A stretch of 9,528 nt of DNA. It comes from Firmicutes bacterium HGW-Firmicutes-10 (lineage in GTDB: Bacteria > Bacillota_I > Bacilli_A > Erysipelotrichales > Erysipelotrichaceae). The stretch is taken from the NCBI GenBank assembly GCA_002841605.1, contig PHAF01000072.1:1-9528 (forward strand), given 5' to 3'. Made by a program: the position numbers and the translations under genes. Every line of letters begins with the position of its first letter. The stretch's first letter is position 1. Below are positions 1 to 5,150 of the stretch, one piece after another. Below the pieces are notes generated by a model. It saw only the letters and a program-made list of their open reading frames with translations, was not told the DNA's origin and did no database searches.

Positions 1-2
1 AT

Positions 3-113
3 TTATGCAACTGTGAATCACTGCTAGAATTTAATGAGTTTCAAATATTTGCCATCCCGCTTAAAATCGATGCGGAAGCTTCTTTGGCTCGAATATTTGC
101 CCTGGTACCATAA
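3..113 (+). CDS. possible 3' end of an unidentified plus-strand gene (partial)
   Basis: A reading frame is open from the window edge (codon starting at 3) to a TAA at 111-113, giving 36 residues ending in ...LARIFALVP. The stop abuts the A-tract and hairpin of the terminator at 112-140, a normal layout for a gene converging on the minus-strand symporter. The support is weak: 36 open codons are not rare by chance, and minus-strand frames here are also partly open (one runs without a stop from 140 to its TAG at 26-24, though with no start codon). I do not recognise the product and no domain can be named from this fragment. Confidence 0.33.
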   Translation, partial: LCNCESLLEFNEFQIFAIPLKIDAEASLARIFALVP

Positions 114-140
114 AAAAACCGCTTGACGCGGTTTTGCTTT
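112..140 (-). terminator. rho-independent terminator of the symporter gene, possibly bidirectional
   Basis: A perfect 8-bp stem, AAAACCGC (115-122) paired with GCGGTTTT (128-135), encloses the 5-base loop TTGAC. Read on the minus strand the hairpin runs into a tract of seven T (118-112), a classical intrinsic terminator just after the symporter stop at 143-141. On the plus strand it is followed by GCTTTTT, a weaker U-tract, so it could also end a convergent plus-strand transcript. Confidence 0.85.
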
Positions 141-1472
141 TTATTGAGCTCCGTGCATTTCCGTAAGCATGTCTTTGTGCTGCTTCTCGGTAAAGTCATA
201 GAAGAACATCGGAATCAGGCTTAATACACTGGCAATGGCCGGAAGCAAGCTGATCAGCCAGAAAATCCCATTGAGCGAAGTAGCGGTTTGTGCAACGTTT
301 TCAATAAATCCGGTCAAAGTCAGCACCCAGCCGATCGCAAATGTCGCGAATGCGGTTTGAAGTTTGGTCGTAAAGGTATGAACGGAGAAGCAAATGCCCT
401 CTGCCCGCTTTTGTGATTTGTGCTCAAGATAATCGACACTGTCACCGACCATCGCATACATGACGACATCATTCATCCCTAAGCCCATCCCGGCAAGAAA
501 CAACAATCCGAAGACCAATGGCATATTGCCATATCCCAAGATAAACATAAGGAAATGGGCAATGGCACCGAAAATCAGCGAACCCATGTACAGTTGTTTT
601 TTCGTAAAGAACTTATACAAAAACGGTGTAAAGAAAATCGCAGCAATCATCGAGAAAATAAGGATCGCACCCAACAATGTAAAGAATGCTTCATCACCCA
701 AATTATACTTGGCGAAGTAAATGCCGGCGGCACCCAGTCCCATCCGGAAGGCACCGAGCATTCTGGAAGTCTGCAACAATACCAGCGGCTTGTTTTTCTT
801 TACCAAATCAAAATTGCCAAGCAAGGTTGTTTTTTCACCGTAATTGCTTACTCGTTCTTTGGTATTGAAGAAAGCCAGAAAGAAAAGGCCGCCTCCGAAA
901 ATCGCCATCAATGCTGCCGAAATCAAGTAACCTTCTTTTCCTCCGCCATAGGCAGAGATGATCAACGGCGGAATGATGATGGAAATGGCCATACCCAGAT
1001 TACACAGGATACGGGCAAAGGATACGATGCTCATTCTTTCCTTAGGGTCCTGACTCATCGCTGCCGAGAGTCCCCAAAACGGAACATCTGATACCGTAAA
1101 AATCATCCCCCATACAATATAGGTAACGTATGCGTACAATAGGCGCATACCCATCGATAAATCCGGAACATAAAATGTTAAAATCGTAAATGCGGCCATC
1201 GGAATAGGAACGGCAAACAAGTAGGGACGAAGTTTCCCCCATTTTGTCCTTGTCCTGTCAACGATCGAACCCATGATCGGATCATTGATGGCATCCCACA
1301 CCCGCGCAACCAGCATAAGCGTACCCACGGCTGCCGGCAATAATTTCATCATGTCGGTGTAAAATATCATGATGTATGTCGCGGAAAAATTATAAATCAT
1401 GTTTTGGCCCAGTCCGGCTAAGCCAAAGGACATCTTTTCCTTGACGCTGACTTTCTGATCTGCATAATTCAT
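141..1472 (-). CDS. GPH-family sugar:cation symporter (MelB/XynB/YicJ type)
   Basis: A 443-residue integral membrane protein of the glycoside-pentoside-hexuronide:cation symporter family (MFS_2 fold, about 12 transmembrane helices). It should import a sugar or glycoside with Na+ or H+ across the cytoplasmic membrane. The family signature is clear near residues 56-84: ARVWDAINDPIMG followed by a TRTKWGKLRPY loop between helices 2 and 3. D60, N63 and D64 match the cation-site residues D55, N58 and D59 of E. coli MelB. A central loop contains NTKER near residue 205. There is no C-terminal PTS EIIA domain, unlike LacS. The start is ATG 1472-1470 with an AAGGAG site 9 bases upstream. The gene stands alone, divergent from everything downstream, with its own promoter and terminator. 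No sugar hydrolase is visible nearby, so the substrate cannot be named. Family assignment is confident. Confidence 0.93.
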   Translation of the reverse strand: MNYADQKVSVKEKMSFGLAGLGQNMIYNFSATYIMIFYTDMMKLLPAAVGTLMLVARVWDAINDPIMGSIVDRTRTKWGKLRPYLFAVPIPMAAFTILTFYVPDLSMGMRLLYAYVTYIVWGMIFTVSDVPFWGLSAAMSQDPKERMSIVSFARILCNLGMAISIIIPPLIISAYGGGKEGYLISAALMAIFGGGLFFLAFFNTKERVSNYGEKTTLLGNFDLVKKNKPLVLLQTSRMLGAFRMGLGAAGIYFAKYNLGDEAFFTLLGAILIFSMIAAIFFTPFLYKFFTKKQLYMGSLIFGAIAHFLMFILGYGNMPLVFGLLFLAGMGLGMNDVVMYAMVGDSVDYLEHKSQKRAEGICFSVHTFTTKLQTAFATFAIGWVLTLTGFIENVAQTATSLNGIFWLISLLPAIASVLSLIPMFFYDFTEKQHKDMLTEMHGAQ

Positions 1473-1481
1473 GGAAATGTT

Positions 1482-1488
1482 CTCCTTT
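1482..1488 (-). promoter_or_regulatory. Shine-Dalgarno site of the symporter gene
   Basis: On the minus strand AAAGGAGA lies 9 bases before the ATG at 1472-1470, which supports that start over any internal one. Confidence 0.8.
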
Positions 1489-1502
1489 TCCCTTATGATA
1501 TC

Positions 1503-1531
1503 AGTTTATATGCTGCTGAAGAGACTGTCAA
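1503..1531 (-). promoter_or_regulatory. sigma-A-type promoter for the symporter gene
   Basis: The minus strand has a perfect -35 hexamer TTGACA (1531-1526). After a 17-base spacer comes TAAACT (1508-1503), or TATAAA (1510-1505) with a 15-base spacer. Transcription would start near 1496, leaving a leader of about 24 bases before the ATG. A GATATC palindrome (1497-1502) sits at the predicted start and a second one (1540-1545) lies upstream; these could be operator halves, but no regulator is identifiable. Confidence 0.6.
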
Positions 1532-1545
1532 AGACAATTGATATC

Positions 1546-1554
1546 TGCTATTAT
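1546..1554 (+). promoter_or_regulatory. extended -10 promoter for the 54-residue gene
   Basis: TGC followed by TATTAT (1549-1554) makes an extended -10 element. The hexamer 17 bases upstream (TGTCAA, 1526-1531) is a poor -35, as tolerated by extended -10 promoters. Only 16 bases separate the -10 from the ATG at 1571, so the mRNA leader would be about 10 bases, just including the GGGTGA site. It is back to back with the symporter promoter and shares the TGTCAAAGACA palindrome at 1526-1536. Confidence 0.5.
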
Positions 1555-1570
1555 ATTTGTGGGTGAAAAT

Positions 1571-1735
1571 ATGAAAAACGTACATAATCAATTGGTAGAA
1601 ATCGCTGTTAAAAGCAGTCAACTGCTTGAGCTGGTCCAATGGAATCAGACGATCGATCAGAAAGTTGCGCTAAAACTTATTGAAGAACTGACAGGTTTGT
1701 TAAATGAAGTCAAAGAAGAGATATCCTTAACGTAG
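1571..1735 (+). CDS. small acidic helical protein of unknown function (54 aa)
   Basis: The ATG is preceded by GGGTGA (1561-1566) four bases upstream, and the frame encodes 54 residues ending at TAG 1733-1735. The frame extends upstream to a TTG at 1538, but that would place the promoter inside the coding region and has no ribosome site, so I choose 1571. The sequence has no signal peptide, cysteine or membrane segment. It is rich in Leu, Val, Glu and Lys with a spacing (LVEIAVKSSQLLELV, then ALKLIEELTGLLNEV) that suggests two amphipathic helices, perhaps a small helical hairpin or oligomer. The last codons form the left arm of the terminator at 1712-1750 and the stop codon lies at its loop. 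I do not recognise the family. That it is a real gene is supported by promoter, ribosome site and terminator all fitting. Confidence 0.62.
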   Translation: MKNVHNQLVEIAVKSSQLLELVQWNQTIDQKVALKLIEELTGLLNEVKEEISLT

Positions 1736-1750
1736 GAAATCTCTTTTTTG
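1712..1750 (+). terminator. intrinsic terminator overlapping the stop codon of the 54-residue gene
   Basis: The stem pairs AAGAGATATCC (1716-1726) with GGAAATCTCTT (1735-1745), 10 of 11 positions matched with one internal A-A mismatch, around the 8-base loop TTAACGTA. Outer A residues (1712-1714) can pair into the T-tract at 1744-1749. The TAG stop (1733-1735) lies at the edge of the loop, so a translating ribosome reaching the stop would cover the left arm. It lies upstream of the 42-residue peptide and radC, for which no other clear promoter is visible. Confidence 0.75.
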
Positions 1751-1767
1751 TTTGGTATCTATTAGTG

Positions 1768-1776
1768 AAAGGAGGA
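1768..1776 (+). promoter_or_regulatory. strong Shine-Dalgarno site of the 42-residue peptide
   Basis: AAAGGAGGA is close to the full anti-16S complement and ends 6 bases before the ATG at 1783. It is among the best ribosome sites in the window, a main reason for calling this short frame a gene. Confidence 0.8.
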
Positions 1777-1782
1777 GTGAAT

Positions 1783-1911
1783 ATGGTATCAGCAACTGTA
1801 TTATTGGGATATGTAGCCGTTGCGGCCGGTATCGCTGCCATCATTAAGATCTTGTTTTCCGCTAATGGCCGAATAACGATCCCGGGTATGACTGCTCAAT
1901 GGGGCAACTGA
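1783..1911 (+). CDS. small single-helix membrane peptide (42 aa), unknown function
   Basis: ATG 1783 to TGA 1909-1911 encodes 42 residues. Residues 4-25 form one hydrophobic helix rich in Ala, Val, Ile and Gly (ATVLLGYVAVAAGIAAIIKI), with a Lys at 22. A short polar tail with Asn-Gly-Arg and Pro-Gly follows, ending in TAQWGN. There is no lipobox or cysteine. It carries the strongest ribosome site of its neighbourhood, and its last 13 bases overlap the first possible radC start at 1899, so translation of radC, which lacks its own clear ribosome site, may be coupled to it. I do not recognise a family. It could be a small membrane protein in its own right or mainly a translated leader. Being this short, it is easily missed by gene callers. 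Confidence 0.62.
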   Translation: MVSATVLLGYVAVAAGIAAIIKILFSANGRITIPGMTAQWGN

Positions 1912-2597
1912 TAGATCCTGTGAAAATGTCGGATATCCCGCCGCATTGCCGGCCTCGGGAAAAAGCCCGTCTTTCAGGAATTGAATCGTTGAGCGACGTT
2001 GAAGTTTTGGCGCTGATCTTGCGCAGCGGAACACGCAGTGATTCCGTATTGTCATTGGCACAGCGCTTACTGAACTTGAGCAAAGGATTGGTCAATCTGC
2101 CGCGATTGTCTTTGTATCAGCTGATGACGATCCCGGGAATCAAGGAAGCCAAAGCTGCCGAACTTCAAGCCGTGTTTGAATTGACCCGCAGGGTATTGCG
2201 CAGTGATTTGCCCAACACCAACATCGTCGAACGACCGGATGTTCTGGTCGACTGGCTGAAAAGTGAAATCGGCAACAAAAATCAGGAGCATTTTCTAGTC
2301 GTGTACCTGAACACGCAGAATCAGATTTTGGCTTGCAAGACACTGTTTATCGGAACGCTTGACAGAAGCATCATCCATCCGCGGGAGATTTTCAAGGAAG
2401 CAGTTGAAAACAGTGCATCGCGTCTGATTGCCGTACATAATCATCCCGGTGGATCTCTAAAGGCTAGTGATCAGGACTTGGAAGTCACGCAGATGTTGAT
2501 GGAAACCGGGTCGATGATGGGCATTCCACTGCTCGATCATCTGATCATCACCAATCAGGGATATTGCTCATTAAGACAAAAAATGATTGTTGATTGA
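1899..2597 (+). CDS. radC: RadC family protein (JAMM/MPN+ domain, UPF0758)
   Basis: The 232-residue frame matches RadC, a conserved protein with an N-terminal helix-hairpin-helix region and a C-terminal JAMM metalloprotease-like domain. Its role is unresolved; the old link to DNA repair is doubtful. The RPREK and SLSDVE motifs (residues 18-35) and the TIPGIKEAKA hairpin (77-86) are present. The JAMM ligands are intact: E130, then H180-x-H182, seven residues, S190-x-x-D193. The usual HNHPSG reads HNHPGG. Two starts are possible: ATG 1899, overlapping the upstream peptide by 13 bases, and ATG 1926, which gives 223 residues and better matches the usual N-terminus (MSDIPPHCRPREK). Neither has a clear ribosome site, so translation is probably coupled to the upstream peptide. 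It sits before mreCD, as radC sits before mreBCD in Bacillus. Confidence 0.93.
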   Translation: MGQLIDPVKMSDIPPHCRPREKARLSGIESLSDVEVLALILRSGTRSDSVLSLAQRLLNLSKGLVNLPRLSLYQLMTIPGIKEAKAAELQAVFELTRRVLRSDLPNTNIVERPDVLVDWLKSEIGNKNQEHFLVVYLNTQNQILACKTLFIGTLDRSIIHPREIFKEAVENSASRLIAVHNHPGGSLKASDQDLEVTQMLMETGSMMGIPLLDHLIITNQGYCSLRQKMIVD

Positions 2598-2622
2598 AAC
2601 CATGAGTTAATGGCTTTATAAT
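2594..2622 (+). promoter_or_regulatory. near-consensus promoter for mreCD
   Basis: TTGAAA (2594-2599), an exact 17-base spacer and a perfect TATAAT (2617-2622) make a strong sigma-A promoter. The -35 overlaps the radC stop codon (2595-2597). The expected transcription start near 2629 is only about 9 bases before the mreC ATG and falls on the GGTGA ribosome site itself, so the leader is very short. Confidence 0.8.
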
Positions 2623-2637
2623 GGTAGTGGTGATTAA

Positions 2638-3495
2638 ATGAAGCAATTGACTTTGGTTCAACGGATTTTGATGATTCTGATAGCCGTTGTAATGGCCGTA
2701 ACCTTTTTATTGAATGTGGTCAAAGTGGCCCAACCCGTTGCCGGTGCTCAAGCCGCCGGGTATGGGTTCTTTGCCATGCTGAGATATGCACTTATCGAAA
2801 ATCCCATCGAATCACTCAAAAATATCACAAATGATATTACAGCCTTTTATAAACTGAAGCAGGAAAATGATTATTATCGCTCACAATTGGAAATGCTGGC
2901 TTTGTACAAAGCCGAGCTGGAAGAGGCTTACCGGCAAATCGCACAACTGAAAGAATTGGCTGATATTAAAACAGCTGCCAATGAATATCAGCTGTCAAGT
3001 GCAAAGGTAATATATCGCAGTTTTGACACATTCAACCACGCACTGGTTATCAATCTGGGCTCTGATGATGGAGTGATCGCCAATCAGGCAGTCATTACGA
3101 CCAAAGGTCTGATCGGTAAAATCGCAGAAGTCGGAAAAAATTCATCCGTCGTACGTTTATTGACGACCCAAGATGTACAAAATAAAGTTGCTGTTAAAAT
3201 ACAACTCTCACCTTCAACAAGTGCTGAAGCAATTTTAGAACGATATGATCCCAATCGCGGGGCTTATGTGCTTCAGCTTCTCGATACCAACTCTGCCGTT
3301 TTAAAAGATATGACCGTTATTACCTCGGGTTTAGGAGGTGTGTTTCCAGCCGGATTACTGGTTGGATCGGTCAGTGAAGTCGAACAGTTAGTCAATGCCA
3401 TCGGCATGAAAATATATGTGACCCCCTCTGCTAATTTTCGTTCTTTCGATTATGTGTTTGTCGTGAATTACCTGCAGGAAGGTCCGTTGCCATGA
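2638..3495 (+). CDS. mreC: rod shape-determining protein MreC
   Basis: A 285-residue MreC, the bitopic scaffold that links cytoplasmic MreB filaments, MreD, RodA and penicillin-binding proteins to drive lateral wall synthesis. Residues about 9-29 form the N-terminal membrane anchor, with a basic residue before it. Residues about 68-107 are a predicted coiled coil (KLKQENDYYRSQLEML... EEAYRQIAQLKELA), the dimerisation helix. From about 120 the extracellular beta domains follow, including the typical GSDDGVIANQAVIT segment, TKGLIGKI, and a second-barrel ITSGLGGVFPAGLLVG motif. Length is normal for the family. The start is ATG 2638 after GGTGA (2629-2633). It has its own promoter inside the radC end, and its stop overlaps the mreD start by 4 bases (ATGA), indicating coupled translation. 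mreB is not next to it. Confidence 0.95.
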   Translation: MKQLTLVQRILMILIAVVMAVTFLLNVVKVAQPVAGAQAAGYGFFAMLRYALIENPIESLKNITNDITAFYKLKQENDYYRSQLEMLALYKAELEEAYRQIAQLKELADIKTAANEYQLSSAKVIYRSFDTFNHALVINLGSDDGVIANQAVITTKGLIGKIAEVGKNSSVVRLLTTQDVQNKVAVKIQLSPSTSAEAILERYDPNRGAYVLQLLDTNSAVLKDMTVITSGLGGVFPAGLLVGSVSEVEQLVNAIGMKIYVTPSANFRSFDYVFVVNYLQEGPLP

Positions 3496-4037
3496 TGTCT
3501 TTATTGTTCTTTTCGGCCATGCTGATTTTGGATTTGGTGTTAATGGTTCTGTTCAGAGTCGATCATTCTGCGATGGCATTAAGTTTTATACCGGGGGCAG
3601 CCCTGGTTTATATTGCTTTTGAAACATATCAAGAGCCCTTAAACAAAGCCGTAGTTTGGGCATTTTTTACCGGACTCTTGTTTGATTTACTCCTATATAA
3701 TGCATTGTTTGATTATGCATTGTCGATGGTCATCGTTGTGATCGTCGTAAAGGTATGGTCCAAGCACTTGTCCGAAAGTATTTTCGAACGGATCATGCTT
3801 GGTCTATTGCTTGTCTTTGTTCGGGAAATGTCGATGTATGGGCTAGCTCTTTTGCAGGGATTTACTACGATGAATGTTCAGACATGGTTGACGATGCGCG
3901 TATTTTTGACGATTTTAGGCAATGTCCCGGTCATCGTCATCGTGCTGTTTTGGCTTGATTTTCAAGATGGATTCGAGGCGAAGCAGCAACGGAAACAACG
4001 GCGTAAAGAGCGTGTTTCATGGTACCGGTATAAATAG
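3492..4037 (+). CDS. mreD: rod shape-determining protein MreD
   Basis: A 181-residue, very hydrophobic protein with about five to six membrane helices, directly after mreC with a 4-base overlap; this position and profile identify MreD, the membrane partner of MreC in the elongasome. Recognisable features are an early acidic/hydrophobic helix (LILDLVLMVLF), a WAFFTGLLFDLLLYNALFDYA segment typical of the family near residues 55-75, and a cytoplasmic basic tail (KQQRKQRRKER). MreD is poorly conserved, so context carries much of the call. AGGAAGG (3476-3482) precedes ATG 3492; the next codon is also ATG (3495), which is an equally possible start. No convincing terminator follows, only an 86-base gap with a new promoter. 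Confidence 0.88.
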   Translation: MMSLLFFSAMLILDLVLMVLFRVDHSAMALSFIPGAALVYIAFETYQEPLNKAVVWAFFTGLLFDLLLYNALFDYALSMVIVVIVVKVWSKHLSESIFERIMLGLLLVFVREMSMYGLALLQGFTTMNVQTWLTMRVFLTILGNVPVIVIVLFWLDFQDGFEAKQQRKQRRKERVSWYRYK

Positions 4038-4090
4038 GGACAATTCTGAAATGAAAATGAGACGTTTGAGTCCAATTACGCTATTTTTTA

Positions 4091-4099
4091 TGCTATAAT
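4091..4099 (+). promoter_or_regulatory. extended -10 promoter for the ZnuA-like lipoprotein
   Basis: TGC followed by a perfect TATAAT (4094-4099) forms an extended -10. The 17-base-upstream hexamer (TCCAAT) is poor, and a TTGAGT at 4066-4071 is too far away. Transcription should begin near 4106, just before the ribosome site. Confidence 0.65.
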
Positions 4100-4108
4100 T
4101 TCCCTCAG

Positions 4109-4126
4109 AAAGGTGGACTGACCTTG
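4109..4126 (+). promoter_or_regulatory. ribosome site folded with a TTG start (possible translation-limiting hairpin)
   Basis: AAAGGTGG (4109-4116) is placed 7 bases before TTG 4124, which fixes this uncommon start. The same bases can form a small hairpin: AAGGT (4110-4114) pairs with ACCTT (4121-4125), closing the loop GGACTG and burying part of the ribosome site and the first two bases of the start codon. The stem is only 5 bp, so any effect would be mild. Confidence 0.55.
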
Positions 4127-5083
4127 AAAAAAATAAAAGTTATATTAATCATGGTCATGCTAGTTTCCGCCTTGAGTGGATGCAGTACGTCCAAACCCGT
4201 GATATGTACCACAGTGTATCCGGTCGAATATCTTGTGAAACGAATCGGCGGTGATTTCGTCGAAGTTTGCAGTTTAAGCAATGGACCGATCATTCAGCGT
4301 GCGACCATCAAAGAAAATTATAAGCAATTGATCGAACAGGCTGCGGTTGTCATGACCATGGGTCAATTGGAACCTTATTTGCAAATCTATTTGTCCGATA
4401 TCCGTAAATCGCGTGTCAACATCGTTGATTTGGCATCGACTTCCGTTATTTATGAATTCAAACGATATACGACGGCTTATGTTGCTGGCAGCGAAGTCAT
4501 ATTGGAATCGAAATACTATGATGGTATGGCGTTTGACCGTATCGATATGTATGGCAAAGACCCTATTTTATGGATTGATCCTATCGCAACAACTTCGATG
4601 GCCAAAAACATTCGTGACTGGCTGATCAAAAACTATCCGGAAGAAAGAAAGTCGTTTGAAGAAAATTACCTTTCGATTGCTTCGGAATTGGCACGTCTGG
4701 ATGCAGAATTTCAGTCACTTAAAACCCGCAGGCTCACTATGAAATTTGTTTCTATAACCCCAAGTTTCGGAAACTGGCAAAAAGCATACGGAGTCAGTGT
4801 TTATCCGGTAATTTTATCCCGTTATGGCGTAGTTCCCAGCGATGAGCAACTTCAGATCATCAAGCAGCGCATCATTGATGACGGGGTTCAATATATTGCA
4901 TTTGAACCGAATCTGAGCGAAGATCTACGTGAGTTGTATAATCAATTGCGCACCGAGCTTAATTTGACGCAAATCAATTTGCACAATCTGTACACATTGA
5001 CACAAAATGACATTGATGGCAATAAAGACTATATGACCATCATGTTTGAGAATTTATCCTTACTTGAATCCATCGGTCAGTAA
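4124..5083 (+). CDS. ZnuA/TroA-fold lipoprotein lacking canonical metal ligands
   Basis: A 319-residue lipoprotein starting at TTG. Residues 1-20 are a type II signal peptide with lipobox LSGC, so C20 is lipidated and the protein is anchored on the outer face of the membrane. The rest follows cluster A-I substrate-binding proteins (zinc/manganese, ZnuA/AdcA/TroA): the TVYPVEYLVKRIGGD opening, MGQLEPYL (79-86), DPILWIDP (146-153), KFVSITPSFGNW (207-218), FEPNLSED (260-267) and an ENLSLL end. By my alignment the usual ligands are lost: first His is I57, the His of DPHxWLDP is I148, the His of SHDAFGY is T212, and the final Asp is H287, which is the only histidine in the protein. There is no permease or ATPase gene beside it. 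It may bind another ligand or act as a non-transport surface protein; automatic labels of zinc uptake would be unsafe. Confidence 0.82.
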   Translation: MKKIKVILIMVMLVSALSGCSTSKPVICTTVYPVEYLVKRIGGDFVEVCSLSNGPIIQRATIKENYKQLIEQAAVVMTMGQLEPYLQIYLSDIRKSRVNIVDLASTSVIYEFKRYTTAYVAGSEVILESKYYDGMAFDRIDMYGKDPILWIDPIATTSMAKNIRDWLIKNYPEERKSFEENYLSIASELARLDAEFQSLKTRRLTMKFVSITPSFGNWQKAYGVSVYPVILSRYGVVPSDEQLQIIKQRIIDDGVQYIAFEPNLSEDLRELYNQLRTELNLTQINLHNLYTLTQNDIDGNKDYMTIMFENLSLLESIGQ

Positions 5084-5104
5084 CCTCGCAATGCGAGGTT
5101 TTTT
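5082..5104 (+). terminator. intrinsic terminator after the lipoprotein gene
   Basis: AACCTCGC (5082-5089) pairs perfectly with GCGAGGTT (5093-5100) around the 3-base loop AAT, followed by TTTT (5101-5104) and six T in all. The first two stem bases belong to the TAA stop (5081-5083). It isolates polA transcription from the lipoprotein. Confidence 0.88.
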
Positions 5105-5123
5105 CAACCGAAGGTACACTTTA

Positions 5124-5144
5124 TGTTACAATAAGAACGGAGGG
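5124..5144 (+). promoter_or_regulatory. extended -10 promoter and ribosome site of polA
   Basis: TGT plus TACAAT (5127-5132) gives an extended -10 without a clear -35 (TCAACC at the right distance). The start near 5139 coincides with the GGAGGG ribosome site (5139-5144), six bases before ATG 5151, so the leader is about 12 bases. The strong site fixes the polA start although the frame is open further upstream. Confidence 0.6.
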
Positions 5145-5150
5145 AATTTT

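Noticed and set aside
24..140. Minus-strand frame continuing past the symporter stop to a TAG at 26-24
   Set aside because: It runs through the terminator hairpin, has no start codon, and would require readthrough of TAA; noted only as a caution about the plus-strand call.
555..1091. Plus-strand open frame of 178 codons within the symporter gene
   Set aside because: It is the reverse-strand shadow of a clearly recognisable symporter. It has no ribosome site, and its composition (rich in Gln, His, Arg, Cys) is typical of an antisense frame.
1473..1570. Catabolite repression (cre) site for the symporter
   Set aside because: I found no stretch fitting the TGNAANCGNTNNCA consensus in the promoter region.
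4038..4090. Possible terminator after mreD using GGAC (4028-4045 area) and GTCC (4070-4073)
   Set aside because: Only about four pairs over a long loop, and the T-tract is not adjacent to the stem.
4124..5083. Plain call as a zinc or manganese uptake binding protein (adcA/znuA)
   Set aside because: The fold fits, but the metal ligands do not and there are no transporter partner genes nearby, so a functional symbol would mislead.
5046..5150. Upstream extension of the polA frame
   Set aside because: It runs through the lipoprotein end, the terminator and the polA promoter. The normal N-terminus MKKLLLVDGNS begins at 5151 behind a strong ribosome site.
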